DNA of 64,000 nt from Streptomyces calvus (GTDB lineage: Bacteria; Actinomycetota; Actinomycetes; Streptomycetales; Streptomycetaceae), in assembly GCF_006782915.1 (NCBI RefSeq), contig NZ_VCNP01000009.1, positions 1-64,000 of the forward strand, read 5' to 3'. The position numbers were made by a program, and so were the translations under genes. Positions 51,837 to 62,049 of the stretch are shown here, piece by piece. The stretch's first letter is position 1; each line of letters begins with the position of its first letter. The notes under the pieces were generated by a model. The model made no database searches, was not told the DNA's origin, and worked only from the letters and a program-made list of their open reading frames with translations.

Positions 51837-52859
51837 TCAGCGGCCCACGGCTGTCACCAGCACGGACCCGCCGGTGCGCGCCACGAGGAACGACCGGCCC
51901 TTCGTGGCCCCGACGTCCAGCGGGACCAGGTGGCGGCCGGGTTCCAGTACGGCGTCGAAGAGGTCCTGGACGTGGGTGCGGGAGAGGCGGTCGATCCGGT
52001 GGGCGGTGAGCCGCACCCGGCAGGACGAGGTGACCACCACCTCCGCACGGTCGCCGGCGGCGGTCAGGGCCGTCAGGCGGCGCCGTCCGGGTGCGCTCCG
52101 GTCCAGGGCCTGTTCGGTCTGGGCGACCAGGAGCGGGACGATCGGGGCGAGGCCGTCGACGTACGGCACGTCGACCCCGGCGGCGGTGAAGGCGCGGCGC
52201 ACGGCGTCGCGTTCGCCCGCGCCGACCGACCGGCCGAAGACCACGGCGCCGTACGCCCGCAGTTCGTCGGCGGGGACGCCCTCGGTGTCCTGGGCGATGT
52301 CGGCGCCGATGCCGATGGTGCGCAGGGCGGCGGCGAGCCTGGCGAGCAGGGCGACGCGGGCGCCGATCAGCAGGACGCGGCGGCGGGCGCCCGTGGAGGG
52401 GCCGTTCAGCAGGGCGTCGAGCGCGGCGCGGTACTCGGCGCCGCGGAAGCGGAACGGGCCCATTCCGTGGTAGCCGTTGAGTTCCAGGTCGGCGTGGACG
52501 TCGGTCTGCCAGGCGAAGTTCCGCCAGATGTAGTCCTCGCCGTCGCGTTCGATGACCGCCGTCACCGCGCCGCAGGCGAGGTCCTCGCACTCGGGACAGC
52601 CGTAGAGGACGTACCGGCCGGCGGGCAGTGGTGCCTCGGTCTCCAGCAGCAGGCCGCGGACCTGGGCGGTGAAGAGGGTGGGCGGGACGTCGGAGGCGAG
52701 CGGGGAGACCGCGTCCAGGTCGGAGAGGCGGAAGAGCAGCGGGCGTCCGTCGACGACGAAGTCCACGAAGTCCCGGTGGACCTGGACGTCGCCGCCGGCC
52801 AGGAGCCCGCCGGCCCGCGTCGCCGGGGCCAGGCCGAAGGACGTGTACTCGGCAGACAT
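51837..52859 (-). CDS. protein of unknown function with Rossmann-like C-terminal region
   Basis: Product of 340 aa from MSAEYTSFGLAPATR. The N-terminal half contains GCPECEDLACGAVTAVIE, with three Cys that might bind metal, and WRNFAWQTD. The second half begins with RRVLLIGARVALLARLAAAL, a nucleotide-binding-like beta-alpha unit, which explains why some homologues are called oxidoreductases. I cannot assign a reaction. It is divergent from the DAO-family gene, with 66 bp between them. Confidence 0.75.
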   Translation of the reverse strand: MSAEYTSFGLAPATRAGGLLAGGDVQVHRDFVDFVVDGRPLLFRLSDLDAVSPLASDVPPTLFTAQVRGLLLETEAPLPAGRYVLYGCPECEDLACGAVTAVIERDGEDYIWRNFAWQTDVHADLELNGYHGMGPFRFRGAEYRAALDALLNGPSTGARRRVLLIGARVALLARLAAALRTIGIGADIAQDTEGVPADELRAYGAVVFGRSVGAGERDAVRRAFTAAGVDVPYVDGLAPIVPLLVAQTEQALDRSAPGRRRLTALTAAGDRAEVVVTSSCRVRLTAHRIDRLSRTHVQDLFDAVLEPGRHLVPLDVGATKGRSFLVARTGGSVLVTAVGR

Positions 52860-52925
52860 GCCGTGAGTATTCCCCCGTGGAACGCGTCTGAGCGCGGCAT
52901 GACATATTCCGCTACGGTCGCCCCC

Positions 52926-53879
52926 GTGGAGACCGAACTGGACTGCGACGCCCTGGTGATCGGCGGTGGAGTCGTCGGGCTGACGACGGCGGTGGTGCTC
53001 GCCGAGCGCGGGGTACGGGTGCGGCTGTGGACGCGTGACCCGGCCGAGCGGACCACCTCGGCGGTCGCGGGAGCGCTGTGGTGGCCGTACCGGATCGAGC
53101 CGGTGGCGTCGGCGCGGGCGTGGGCGCTGCGGTCGCTCGAGGTGTACGAGGAGCTGGCGGCGCGTCCGGAGACCACCGGGGTGCGGATGGCCGAGGGGGT
53201 GCTGGGCGAGACGGCGTTGGAGGACGTCGGCGCGTGGGCCGCCACCCGGCTGCCGGGTCTGCGCCCGAGCACGGCCGCCGAGCACCCGGCCGGGCCGGGG
53301 GTGTGGGCGCGGCTGCCGCTCATCGACATGCCGGCCCATCTGCCGTGGCTGCGCTCCAGGTTGGAGGCCGCGGGCGGAGTGGTCGAGACGCGTACGGTGG
53401 CGGATCTGGCGCAGGTCCGGGCCCCGGTCGTGGTCAACTGCACGGGTCTGGGCGCGCGGGAGCTGGTGCCGGATCCGTCGGTGCGGCCGGTGCGGGGGCA
53501 GCTGGTGGTCGTGGAGAACCCCGGGATCCGCACGTGGACGGTCTCCACGGGGGCCGACGGCGCGATGGCGTACTTCTTTCCGCAGCCGGGGCGGCTGGTG
53601 CTGGGCGGCACGGCGGACGAGGACGCCTGGTCGCTGGAGCCGGACCCGGCGGTGGCGGAGGCGATCGTGCGGCGGTGCGCGGCGCTCCGGCCGGAGATCG
53701 CCGGCGCGCGGGTCCTGGAGCACCGGGTGGGGCTGCGGCCCGCGCGGGACGCGGTCCGGCTGGAACGCGCCGCGCTGCCCGGCGGCCGCGTCCTGGTGCA
53801 CCACTACGGTCACGGCGGCGCCGGTGTCACGGTCGCCTGGGGCTGCGCGGAGGAGGCGGCGCGGCTGGCCGTGGGCTGA
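52926..53879 (+). CDS. FAD-dependent D-amino-acid-oxidase-family oxidoreductase
   Basis: Product of 317 aa. The GTG at 52926 is chosen because TACGGT (52913-52918) lies 7 bases before it and no ribosome binding site exists, which points to a leaderless mRNA; an ATG at 52899 is the alternative. The FAD-binding motif is VIGGGVVGLTTAVVLAERG. Further DAO-family features are TTSAVAGALWWPYR, VVNCTGLGARELV, VRGQLVVVENPG and the C-terminal HHYGHGGAGVTVAWG. This closely follows D-amino-acid oxidase, which deaminates D-amino acids to keto acids with H2O2 release. Confidence 0.9.
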   Translation: METELDCDALVIGGGVVGLTTAVVLAERGVRVRLWTRDPAERTTSAVAGALWWPYRIEPVASARAWALRSLEVYEELAARPETTGVRMAEGVLGETALEDVGAWAATRLPGLRPSTAAEHPAGPGVWARLPLIDMPAHLPWLRSRLEAAGGVVETRTVADLAQVRAPVVVNCTGLGARELVPDPSVRPVRGQLVVVENPGIRTWTVSTGADGAMAYFFPQPGRLVLGGTADEDAWSLEPDPAVAEAIVRRCAALRPEIAGARVLEHRVGLRPARDAVRLERAALPGGRVLVHHYGHGGAGVTVAWGCAEEAARLAVG

Positions 53880-53929
53880 CCGCGGCGCGGGCGGGAGCGG
53901 GCCGGCGGGCCCGGTCCCGCCCGTGCGCC

Positions 53930-55651
53930 TCAGTGCTTGCCGATGGGGTCGCCCTCCACGTCCGGGCCGCGGCCGGGTCCGATGCGGAGTTCGAACTCGC
54001 CGTCGTACTTCTTGTGGCCTTCGATGACCGCCAGTTCGACCGCCTCGCTGCCCATCTCGCCGCGCACGATGACCGGGTCGCGGCGCAGGTCGCGCATGAG
54101 GGCCACGCACATGAGGAGCATCACGACGACGAACGGGGCCGCGGCGAGGATCGTGAGGTTCTGCAGGCCGGTCAGTGCGTCTCCCTGGCCGCTGCCGACG
54201 AGCAGCATGATCGCCGCCACCGCGCCGGTGAGCACACCCCAGAAGACCACGACCAGCCGGCCCGGTTCGAGCGCGCCCCGCTGCGAGAGGGTGCCCATGA
54301 CGATGGACGCCGCGTCCGCGCCGGAGACGAAGAAGATGCCGACGAGGATCATCACCAGCAGGCTCGCGACGGTGGCGACGGGGAACTCCTGGAGCACCGC
54401 GAAGAGCTGTCCTTCCGGCGTCGCCTCCTCCCCGAGCCGGCCCTGCTCCTGGAGCTTCATCGCGGAACCGCCGAAGATCGCGAACCAGACGAGGCTGACG
54501 GTGCTGGGCACCAGGATGACGCCGCCGATGAACTGGCGGATGGTGCGGCCCCGGCTGATGCGGGCGATGAACATGCCGACGAACGGCGTCCAGGAGATCC
54601 ACCACGCCCAGTAGAAGACGGTCCAGCTGCCCAGCCAGTCGGCGACGCCATCGCCGCCGCTGGCCTCGGTGCGCCCGGCCAGCTGGGGAAGGTCGCCCAG
54701 GTAGGCGAAGACCGAGGTGGGCAGCAGGTCGAGGACGACGATCGTCGGACCGGCCACGAACACGAACAGGGCGAGGATCAGCGCCAGCACCATGTTGGTG
54801 TTGGACAGCCACTGGATGCCCTTCTCCACGCCCGAGACCGCGGAGGCGACGAACGCGGCCGTCAGCACCGCGATGATGGTGACCAGCAGCCCGGTGCTCA
54901 CCTTCTCCATCCAGCCGAGCTCCTGCACACCGGAGCCGATCTGGAGCGCGCCGAGGCCCAGTGAGGCCGCCGAGCCGAAGACGGTGGCGACGATGGCGAG
55001 CATGTCGATGACCCGGCCGCCGATGCCGTTGGCGTTCTTCGAGCCGATGAGCGGGGTGAAGACGGCGCTGATCGTCTGCCGGCGGCGCCGGCGGAAGGTG
55101 CTGTAGGCGATGGCGAGACCCACCACGGCGTAGATGGCCCACGGGTGGAGCGTCCAGTGGAAGAGGGTCGTCGCCATGGCCGTCTCCATGCGGTCGCCGG
55201 AGTCGGCCGGGTCGGTGCCGGGCGGCGGCGTGGTGTAGTGGCCCAGCGGCTCGCTCACGCCGTAGAACATCAGCCCGATGCCCATGCCCGCGCTGAACAT
55301 CATCGCGACCCATGAGACGGTGCGGAACTCCGGTTCCTCGCCCTCGGAGCCGAGGTGGATCCGGCCGTAGCGGCTGGCCGCGAGCCAGAGGGCGAAGACG
55401 ACGAAGCCGGAGGCGGCCAGCATGAACGCCCAGCCGCCGTTGTGCATCAGCCCGCTGAGCATGCTGCTGGAGACGTTCTCCAGCGAGTCGGTGGCGACGG
55501 CGCCCCACAGCACGAACGCGAGGGTGAGCGCGGCCGTCACGCCGAACACCACCCGGTCGGTGCGTGGACGCCCCCGCCCGGGCAGGCCCGCTTCCGAGCC
55601 CGGCAACGGGCCTGCCGTATGGTCCTTGTCGCTGTGCTGGTCCTGCGTCAC
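53930..55651 (-). CDS. BCCT-family choline/glycine-betaine transporter
   Basis: Product of 573 aa from the GTG of VTQDQHSDKD (GAAAGG 8 nt upstream); a GTG three codons earlier sits too close to the site. There are twelve membrane helices, with the betaine-binding and family signature WAWWISWTPFVGMFIARISRG. The glycine-rich stretch MMFSAGMGIGLMFYGVSEPL of BetT/BetP-type carriers is also present. It imports osmoprotectants by ion symport. The hydrophilic C-terminal tail (~60 aa) may sense osmotic stress. Confidence 0.94.
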   Translation of the reverse strand: MTQDQHSDKDHTAGPLPGSEAGLPGRGRPRTDRVVFGVTAALTLAFVLWGAVATDSLENVSSSMLSGLMHNGGWAFMLAASGFVVFALWLAASRYGRIHLGSEGEEPEFRTVSWVAMMFSAGMGIGLMFYGVSEPLGHYTTPPPGTDPADSGDRMETAMATTLFHWTLHPWAIYAVVGLAIAYSTFRRRRRQTISAVFTPLIGSKNANGIGGRVIDMLAIVATVFGSAASLGLGALQIGSGVQELGWMEKVSTGLLVTIIAVLTAAFVASAVSGVEKGIQWLSNTNMVLALILALFVFVAGPTIVVLDLLPTSVFAYLGDLPQLAGRTEASGGDGVADWLGSWTVFYWAWWISWTPFVGMFIARISRGRTIRQFIGGVILVPSTVSLVWFAIFGGSAMKLQEQGRLGEEATPEGQLFAVLQEFPVATVASLLVMILVGIFFVSGADAASIVMGTLSQRGALEPGRLVVVFWGVLTGAVAAIMLLVGSGQGDALTGLQNLTILAAAPFVVVMLLMCVALMRDLRRDPVIVRGEMGSEAVELAVIEGHKKYDGEFELRIGPGRGPDVEGDPIGKH

Positions 55652-55731
55652 AGGCGGCACCTTTCGTCGAGCCGTGGGGCGGAGAGCACTCCTCCCGTTA
55701 GGCCCCTACCACCTTTGGCGCAAAACTCACC

Positions 55732-57003
55732 TCATCCGCATGACGTGTCGTGTTCACCTTCCACCAGGTGGTGGGCGGCCCGCTCGTCCAGGAGGAGCGG
55801 AACGAGGGCGCGCAGCGGCTGCCGCAGCGGCACGAGCACGCCGTCGCCGTCCGGCCGGAACCGCACGCCGTGCAGCGCCAGCTCGTCCCCGACGTCCGCG
55901 TACTGAGCGGCCGTGAGGCGGTAGCCGCACGGCGGGTCGGCGATCACCTCGGAGGGCTCCGGCGGGTCGTTGTCGGCGCCGCCCAGGTGGACCGGTCCGG
56001 TGTCGGAGTAGCCGGCGGTCCGGGCCCCGGTGGTGGCCGCCTCGACCTCGCCGCGGCGTTCGGCGGCGAAGCGGAGCAGCCCGTCCAGCGCGGCGAGCTG
56101 GGAGTTCACCCTGCGCCGGTTGTTGAGCGGCTCGTCGGCGCGTTCGGCGTCGGTGAGCGGGTCGACGCGGCTCTCGATGAGCAGACCGACGCCGTGTTTG
56201 ATCCCGGACATGTTGCGCAGGATGCGTTCCTGTCCGTCACCGGCGGTCTGGCGGATCGGCTCACCGGTGACGGGGTCGGTCCAGATGCCGTAGGTGCCGG
56301 TCGAGTGGCCGGCCGCCTCGGCGGCCGGGCGCACGTAGTCGCGGGACAGGGTCCGCGCGGCGTCGTGGACGGCCGGGTGGGTGTTGAGGTTGCGCGGCCA
56401 CAGGTCGAACAGGTCCTTGTCGTAGAACCGTGGGGTGGCGCCGTACTCGTGCAGGTCGTACACGATGTCGGGGCGCCGGTCGCGGACGACGGCGGCGAGG
56501 GCCCGTGCCTCGGCGGTGCGCAGGGCGAGGTGGTCGCGGTTGATGTCGACGCCGTCGCCGTTGCCGCGGGTGTCGGCGGCCCGGCCGTCGGGGTTGGCGG
56601 TGGGGACGACGAGGACCGTGGTGCGTTCCAGGAAGCGGCGGGTGGGCCGGTCCTCGGCGAGGGCCAGGTCGCGGATCGTGCTCAGGCAGGCCTCGCGGCC
56701 GGCGGGCTCGTCGCCGTGCTGGCTGCACACGAGGAGCACCGTGTGGGAGGTGGCCCCGGTGCCGATGCGGACGAGTTGCAGCGGCCGGTCCTGGCGCGTC
56801 GTGCCGATGCGGCTGACGGAGGTCCGGCTGCTCGCCCGGTCCACGGCGGCGAGGAAACGCCGTTCCTCCGGCTGGGTGGTCCAGCGGGCGCCGTCGCTGA
56901 CCTCGAAGCCGGTGCGGGGCGGGGCGTCGGTGGCCCGGGCGGCCGGGGCGGCGACGAGGGAGGCGGCGAGGGTGGCCGCGGCGAGGAAGAGGGCGCGTTT
57001 CAC
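55732..57003 (-). CDS. secreted M14-family zinc carboxypeptidase
   Basis: Product of 423 aa; GTG start behind GGGGAGGAG, overlapping the S15-type gene stop (GTGA). The signal peptide is [19 protein letters not shown] ending near ARATDA. M14 features are the zinc ligands in [14 protein letters not shown] (HxxE) and a later His in YDLHEYG, the VPTANPDGR substrate region, and a candidate catalytic Glu in [10 protein letters not shown] ~110-residue C-terminal extension follows. It is probably an extracellular carboxypeptidase acting with the coupled upstream peptidase. Confidence 0.9.
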   Translation of the reverse strand: MKRALFLAAATLAASLVAAPAARATDAPPRTGFEVSDGARWTTQPEERRFLAAVDRASSRTSVSRIGTTRQDRPLQLVRIGTGATSHTVLLVCSQHGDEPAGREACLSTIRDLALAEDRPTRRFLERTTVLVVPTANPDGRAADTRGNGDGVDINRDHLALRTAEARALAAVVRDRRPDIVYDLHEYGATPRFYDKDLFDLWPRNLNTHPAVHDAARTLSRDYVRPAAEAAGHSTGTYGIWTDPVTGEPIRQTAGDGQERILRNMSGIKHGVGLLIESRVDPLTDAERADEPLNNRRRVNSQLAALDGLLRFAAERRGEVEAATTGARTAGYSDTGPVHLGGADNDPPEPSEVIADPPCGYRLTAAQYADVGDELALHGVRFRPDGDGVLVPLRQPLRALVPLLLDERAAHHLVEGEHDTSCG

Positions 57004-58958
57004 CGGGTCTCCTCCCCCGGGACGCGGTGGGCGGTGACCGCCGGGCGGCGTACGCCGTCCAGGGCCGTGTCGCGGGCCTCGGCGTGGGAGCCGGCGGTGG
57101 CGCGGGCGAACGCGGCGGTGCCGCCGACGAACGGGATCTGCGCGCTGGTGCGGGCCAGGTCGAGGGTGAGCGTGGGTGTGTCGGCCGGGGGGTCGATCAG
57201 GCCCCGGTCGGTGCCGGCGACGATCAGCGCCAGGCGGTGCCCGGCGGGGACCACGTGGTCGGTGGCTCCCAGGTGGAGGGTGAGGGTGTGGCGCTTGCCC
57301 GGGGTGAGCGGCTCGCCGTGGCCGGTGCCGGCGTGGTGGCCGAGGTCGGCCCAGCCGCGGCTGACGATCGTGTGGCCGACGTCGGCGGTCTTCGCGCGGG
57401 TCTCCTTGAAGCAGGCGCTGTCTCCGGCGGTGCTCGCGCCCCAGCAGGTGCGGTCGGGGAGCGTGGTGATGCCTTCGCCGTCGTCGGCGTAGTCGCGGAC
57501 GGTGTCCGGGCCGAGGTCGACGAGGACGGCGCTCAGGTGGGCCGTCGGGGTGCTGGAGGCGGCGGTGACGGTGACCCGGGAGGAGCCCGACAGGCGCAGG
57601 TCGCGGGTGAGCGGCCCGGTGACGAAGCCCGCCTTGTCCGGTGTCGGGGTGTCGATGCCGGCGGCCCAGTCGGTCTCGCTGTGGCGCGGGTCGTCGGTGA
57701 CGGTCTCGGTGCCGCCGCCGCGGCGCAGGCCGAGGGTGCCGACGCCGGGCTCGGTGCCCCGGTCGGGGCGCAGCGTGGCGGTGTGCGTGCCGCGCGGCGG
57801 CCAGGCTGCCGAGGTGACCCACTGGTCGGGGCTGCGTTCGATGTCGGCCACGGGTTCGCGGTCGATGCCGTTGTCGTAGCCGAGGAGTTCGTGGTCGAAC
57901 CAGCGGTGCAGGGTGTCCACCCATGCGGCGCGCCGGAAGTCGAAGGGGTCGACGTGGCCGGTCTGGGAGAGCCAGATCTTGCGCTGCACCCCGTTCTTCG
58001 CCAGGGCGTCCCACCAGGGGCCGACGTGCTGCATGCGCACGTTGAGGTCCTGCATGCCGTGCACCAGGAAGACGCTGGCCCTCACCTTCTTCGCGGCGCG
58101 CACGTAGTCGCGTTCGGACCACAGCGGCGTCCAGTCGCCGGTGCGCGGGGCGCCGTCGACGAGTTCGTCCTGGACGGCGGCGCACCGCGCGCGGGCGTCG
58201 GGGCTCTCCACGTAGTGCGACAGCCATTCGGGGCCGGAGTCGTACAGCGGGGCGCCCTGGCTGAAGTAGTAGTCGTACCAGGAGGAGATGGCGGCGATCG
58301 GGACGATGGTCTCCAGCCCCTCGACGCCGGTGGCGGCGACGCCGTTGGCGACGGTGCCGTCCCAGCTCTTGCCGATCATGCCGGTACGGCCGTTGGTCCA
58401 GTCGGCGTCGGCCCGTTCGGTGCCGGTGCGGGTGGTGTACGCGGTGCCCCGGCCGTTGAGCCAGTCGACCACGGCCTTGGCGGACTGGACGTCGGAGCGG
58501 CCCCCGACGTCCACACAGCCGTCGGAGCGGTTGGTTCCGGCCAGGTCGACGCCGACGACGGCGTAGCCGCGCGGTACGAAGTAGTTGTCGTAGAACAGTG
58601 GCATCTGCACGACGTCGCCGTCGGCGTCGTAGGTCTTCTTCTGGCTCTCGTTGCCGCGCCCGCAGCAGGAGTAGTACGGGCTGGCGTCCATGATGACCGG
58701 GACCTTGCGGCCCTGTTGGGCGGGTTCGCGGGGCCGGACGATGTCGACGGCCACCCGGTCGGTCGTCCCGTCCCGGTCCTCGTCGAGTCCGGTGTCCACC
58801 CAGACGGCCTCGCGGACGGCGTCGTCGTAGGAGTGGACGGGCAGGCTCTCGCGGGGTGCGGCCTGTGCCGCGGACGGGGTGAGGAGGGTGGCCGTCAGGG
58901 CGGCGGTGGCCGCCGTCGCGAGCGGTCTCCAGGTCGTGAAGCGCGTGCGTTTCGGCAT
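57000..58958 (-). CDS. secreted Xaa-Pro dipeptidyl-peptidase / CocE-type hydrolase
   Basis: Product of 652 aa from [12 protein letters not shown]. The signal peptide has a basic start, the core [17 protein letters not shown], and cleavage near AQAA. It is an S15/CocE alpha/beta hydrolase: nucleophile in [11 protein letters not shown], Asp near [10 protein letters not shown], and His in [10 protein letters not shown]. The C-terminal X-Pro jelly-roll domain is recognised by LSAVLVDLG and [11 protein letters not shown]. It would release Xaa-Pro dipeptides from oligopeptides outside the cell. It is coupled to the M14 carboxypeptidase gene, suggesting joint peptide scavenging. Confidence 0.92.
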   Translation of the reverse strand: MPKRTRFTTWRPLATAATAALTATLLTPSAAQAAPRESLPVHSYDDAVREAVWVDTGLDEDRDGTTDRVAVDIVRPREPAQQGRKVPVIMDASPYYSCCGRGNESQKKTYDADGDVVQMPLFYDNYFVPRGYAVVGVDLAGTNRSDGCVDVGGRSDVQSAKAVVDWLNGRGTAYTTRTGTERADADWTNGRTGMIGKSWDGTVANGVAATGVEGLETIVPIAAISSWYDYYFSQGAPLYDSGPEWLSHYVESPDARARCAAVQDELVDGAPRTGDWTPLWSERDYVRAAKKVRASVFLVHGMQDLNVRMQHVGPWWDALAKNGVQRKIWLSQTGHVDPFDFRRAAWVDTLHRWFDHELLGYDNGIDREPVADIERSPDQWVTSAAWPPRGTHTATLRPDRGTEPGVGTLGLRRGGGTETVTDDPRHSETDWAAGIDTPTPDKAGFVTGPLTRDLRLSGSSRVTVTAASSTPTAHLSAVLVDLGPDTVRDYADDGEGITTLPDRTCWGASTAGDSACFKETRAKTADVGHTIVSRGWADLGHHAGTGHGEPLTPGKRHTLTLHLGATDHVVPAGHRLALIVAGTDRGLIDPPADTPTLTLDLARTSAQIPFVGGTAAFARATAGSHAEARDTALDGVRRPAVTAHRVPGEETR

Positions 58959-59191
58959 GCGCGGACCGTACATCGGTGAACTCGTGGGCAGAAGAGGGAC
59001 GCTGACGTGTCGTGGGACGGCGGACGACCGGAAACGACGTGAGTTCGCGGTGGTGCGTGGCGGCCGGACGGTGATCGTGTGAGGGCGCTGTCCGTGGACA
59101 GGCCGGGCGGCGGCAGGGGTCGATGGGCTGCCGAAAGGACTTCGAGCCCCTACGACTTGGAGTCCTCCGTGCACCGCGGACCTGAGACTGA

Positions 59192-59512
59192 AGCACCGGC
59201 CCGCCACCGACGGACTCGACCCTCCTGGCCCGCACCACGCAGGAACTGTCCCGGTCCGACCCGGACTTCCTGCTGGAGGTGAGCGAGGTGCGGGTGAACG
59301 GCGCGAAGGCGTCGTTCACCACCTCCGGTGAGCCGCTGGCGGCCCTGTTCGACACCTGGCTGCACCAGCCGTCGAAGCCGGAGGCCCCGGCGGCTGGGAC
59401 GGTCCCGGGGGCGGCGCAGGCGGTCGCGCCGGTGCCGCCGCGGTGGTGGCGGAGGATCGCCGCGACGAACGGCGTGCCCGACCACGATCACGGTCAGGGC
59501 CGCGGCCGCTGA
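59192..59512 (+). pseudogene. orphan coding fragment, probably 5'-truncated gene
   Basis: An open frame with strong third-position GC runs from a stop just before 59192 to TGA at 59510-59512. It reads [20 protein letters not shown], then [20 protein letters not shown] and [12 protein letters not shown], and has a Pro/Ala-rich tail. No start codon with a ribosome binding site precedes the coding-like part; internal GTGs at 59279 or 59288 would cut into it. I do not recognise the family. It is probably the 3' remnant of a lost gene. Confidence 0.4.
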
Positions 59513-59529
59513 CGCCTTCGAGGACGGCG

Positions 59530-59575
59530 CGGTGGCGTCACCCAGGACGTGTGCGGTCCCGGCGTGACGCCACCG
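59530..59575. terminator. inverted repeat downstream of the amino-acid permease gene
   Basis: CGGTGGCGTCAC (59530-59541) and GTGACGCCACCG (59564-59575) form a perfect 12-bp stem with a 22-nt loop. They lie between the permease stop and the orphan fragment, in a convergent position where a bidirectional terminator is expected. Confidence 0.6.
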
Positions 59576-59608
59576 TGGGTACTGCCACTGACCGTGGCCT
59601 CCGGTCCG

Positions 59609-61093
59609 CTACCGGGCGGAGCCGGTGAGCCGGTCCAGTTCCTGTTCGGCGGTCCGCTCGACGCGGCGGCGGACGCCGTACCAGCCCGCGACCAGCATCA
59701 CCACGATGACCGGGACGAGCAGCAGGGTCTTCCGGCCGACCTCGGGGTCGTTCCACATGAGGGCGAGGACGGACACCAGGAAGACGATGGTGACGATCTC
59801 GGTGACCGGGCTGCCGGGCAGGCGGAACGACGGGCGGGTGACCAGTCCGGCGCGGGCGCGGCGGACGAAGACCAGGTGGCAGATCATGATGATCACCCAG
59901 GTGCTGATGATGCCGAGGGAGGCGACGTTCAGCACGATCTCGAAGGCGTGGCTCGGCACGAGGAAGTTCAGGCCGACGCCGAGGACGCACACCCCGCAGG
60001 TGAGCAGGATGCCGCCGTAGGGGACCTGGCTGCGGTTCATGCGGGCGGTGAACTTCGGGGCGGAGCCGGCCATCGCCATGGAGCGCAGGATGCGGCCGGT
60101 GGAGTACAGGCCGGAGTTCAGGGACGACATCGCGGCCGTGAGGACGACGAGGTTCATCACGTCGCCGGCGGCCGGGACGCCGATCTTCGCCAGCACGGTG
60201 ACGAAGGGGCTCTCGTCGGCCGAGTACATCGAGCCGGGCAGCAGCAGGGCGAGCAGGACGACGGAGCCGACGTAGAAGAGGCCGACGCGCCACATGATGG
60301 AGTTCACCGCGCGGGGGACGACCTTCTCGGGCTCGGCGGTCTCGCCCGCGGCGACGCCGACCAGTTCCAGCGCCGCGTACGCGAAGATCACGCCCTGCAT
60401 GACGAGGACGACGGGCAGCACGCCGTGCGGGAGGACACCGCCGTTGTCGGTGATCATGTTCAGGCCGGGGGTGCCGCCGCCGACCTCGTGCTGGGTGGCG
60501 AGCAGGAAGACGCCGACGAGCATGAAGGCGACCAGGGTGGCGACCTTGACGATCGCGAACCAGAACTCCAGCTCGCCGAAGATCTTCACCGAGATCAGGT
60601 TCACCGCCAGGACCACCGCGAGGGCGATCAGGGCGAGCACCCATTGCGGGATGTCGGTGAACAGGCTCCAGTAGTGCGTGTAGAGCGCGATCGCGGTGAT
60701 GTCGGCGATGCCGGTCGTCGACCAGTTGAGGAAGTACATCCAGCCGGCGACGTAGGCGCCCTTCTCGCCGAGGAACTCACGCGCGTAGGACACGAAGGAG
60801 CCCGACGAGGGACGGTAGAGAACCAGTTCGCCCAGGGCACGGACGACGAAGAAGGCGAAGATGCCGCAGACCAGGTAGGCCAGGGCGAGCGCCGGTCCGG
60901 CGTCGCGCAGGCGCCCTCCGGCGCCGAGGAAGAGGCCGGTTCCGATGGCACCGCCGATGGCGATCATGTTGACGTGGCGGGCCTTGAGGTCCTTGCTGTA
61001 GCCGGCGTCGCCCGCGTCCGCGGGCACCGGGGCCGCGCTGGGGTCGGCGGCCGTTGCCGTGTTCACGGCGTCCTTGCTCACGCGTTGTTCCAC
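59609..61093 (-). CDS. amino-acid permease (AnsP/GABA-permease type, APC superfamily)
   Basis: Product of 494 aa with a GTG start; a GTG five codons later is possible. There are twelve membrane helices beginning with the APC signature HVNMIAIGGAIGTGLFLGAG. Other conserved blocks are GELVLYRPSSGSFVSYAREFLG in two parts and YAALELVGVAAGETAEPEK. It most resembles L-asparagine or related amino-acid:proton symporters; the substrate is not fixed. It is divergent from a MerR regulator, 215 bp away. Confidence 0.92.
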   Translation of the reverse strand: MEQRVSKDAVNTATAADPSAAPVPADAGDAGYSKDLKARHVNMIAIGGAIGTGLFLGAGGRLRDAGPALALAYLVCGIFAFFVVRALGELVLYRPSSGSFVSYAREFLGEKGAYVAGWMYFLNWSTTGIADITAIALYTHYWSLFTDIPQWVLALIALAVVLAVNLISVKIFGELEFWFAIVKVATLVAFMLVGVFLLATQHEVGGGTPGLNMITDNGGVLPHGVLPVVLVMQGVIFAYAALELVGVAAGETAEPEKVVPRAVNSIMWRVGLFYVGSVVLLALLLPGSMYSADESPFVTVLAKIGVPAAGDVMNLVVLTAAMSSLNSGLYSTGRILRSMAMAGSAPKFTARMNRSQVPYGGILLTCGVCVLGVGLNFLVPSHAFEIVLNVASLGIISTWVIIMICHLVFVRRARAGLVTRPSFRLPGSPVTEIVTIVFLVSVLALMWNDPEVGRKTLLLVPVIVVMLVAGWYGVRRRVERTAEQELDRLTGSAR

Positions 61094-61152
61094 TCTCTGG
61101 TGCGCTCGGGCGGCCAGCGCCCGGGTGTCCGGATTGCCACGGCCGCGCGCTC

Positions 61153-61168
61153 TGATCGAGAGGGATCA
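61153..61168. promoter_or_regulatory. dyad in the permease/MerR divergent region
   Basis: TGATC-GAGAGG-GATCA is a short inverted repeat about 60 bp upstream of the permease start. It is a possible operator of the permease gene. The arms are only 5 bp, so chance is not excluded. Confidence 0.3.
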
Positions 61169-61273
61169 AGGCACAGACCAAGGGGGCACCTTTCCAAAGA
61201 CGGGCCCGCTATGCGATGGCAAACATCACACCGCGGAACATCTCACACGGCGGCGCGGGAAGCGTCCGAGGGT

Positions 61274-61301
61274 GTAACAGCACCGGTGGTACAGCGATAC
61301 T
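61274..61301 (+). promoter_or_regulatory. promoter of a leaderless MerR-family gene
   Basis: GTAACA (61274-61279) and GATACT (61296-61301) are 16 bp apart. The MerR-family ATG starts 8 bases after the last base of the -10, where transcription should begin. No ribosome binding site is present, consistent with a leaderless mRNA. CACCGGTG lies between the hexamers and could be part of an autoregulatory site. Confidence 0.5.
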
Positions 61302-61308
61302 GCTGCAC

Positions 61309-62034
61309 ATGACGACCGAGACCGAGGGGCCCGGCGGGCGGCAGGAGAGCGGCGACCCGACGCTCACGATCGACGAGCTCGCGGCCCGGGCCGGCGTCAC
61401 GGTGCGCACGGTCCGCTTCTACGGCACCAAGGGCCTGCTGCCGCCCCCGGTGATCGGCCCCCGGCGGGTCGGTCACTACGGGCGGGAGCACCTGGCCCGG
61501 CTGGCGCTCATCGAGGAGTTGCAGCGCCAGGGCATGACACTGGCCGCCATCGAACGCTACCTGGGGCGGCTGCCGGCCGACCTGAGCGTGCGGGAGCTGG
61601 GGATCCAGCGGGCGGTGGTGGCGTCCTGGGCGCCGGACACCACCGAGACGGTCACCCGCGGGGAACTGGACCGCCGGGCGGGCCGGCCGCTCGCCGACGA
61701 GGAGGTCGAGCGGCTGGTGGCGATGGACGTCGTACGGCGCGACGGCGACGGTTTCGGCGTCGACGCCGGGCTGCTGCGGCTCGGCGTCGAACTGCTGGAC
61801 GTGCCGCTGTCGCAGGAGACGATCCTCGCCGCCCGTACGGCGCTCATCGAGCACTCCCGCGCGGCGGCCCACGCGTTGTCGCGGCTGCTGCGCGACGCGG
61901 TGGCGGAACGGGACACGCAGGACGTGCGGTCCCTGTCCGCCCGGATGCATCCGCTCGTGGTGCAGGCGCTGCTCACCGCCTTCCAGCGGTCGCTGAAGGA
62001 GGAGTTGCGGGAGTGGCTCGACGACCAGGGGTGA
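61309..62034 (+). CDS. MerR-family transcriptional regulator
   Basis: Product of 241 aa from MTTETEGPGGRQ. The N-terminal MerR winged helix is clear: LTIDELAARAGVTVRTVRFY, KGLLPPPVIGPRRVGHYG, HLARLALIEELQRQGMTLAAIERYL in two parts. The ~150-residue C-terminal effector region is helical with no Cys cluster, so a metal sensor is unlikely. Candidate targets are itself and the divergent permease. It ends 15 bp from the convergent fadB-type gene. Confidence 0.9.
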   Translation: MTTETEGPGGRQESGDPTLTIDELAARAGVTVRTVRFYGTKGLLPPPVIGPRRVGHYGREHLARLALIEELQRQGMTLAAIERYLGRLPADLSVRELGIQRAVVASWAPDTTETVTRGELDRRAGRPLADEEVERLVAMDVVRRDGDGFGVDAGLLRLGVELLDVPLSQETILAARTALIEHSRAAAHALSRLLRDAVAERDTQDVRSLSARMHPLVVQALLTAFQRSLKEELREWLDDQG

Positions 62035-62049
62035 GCCCCGTGCGCCGTG

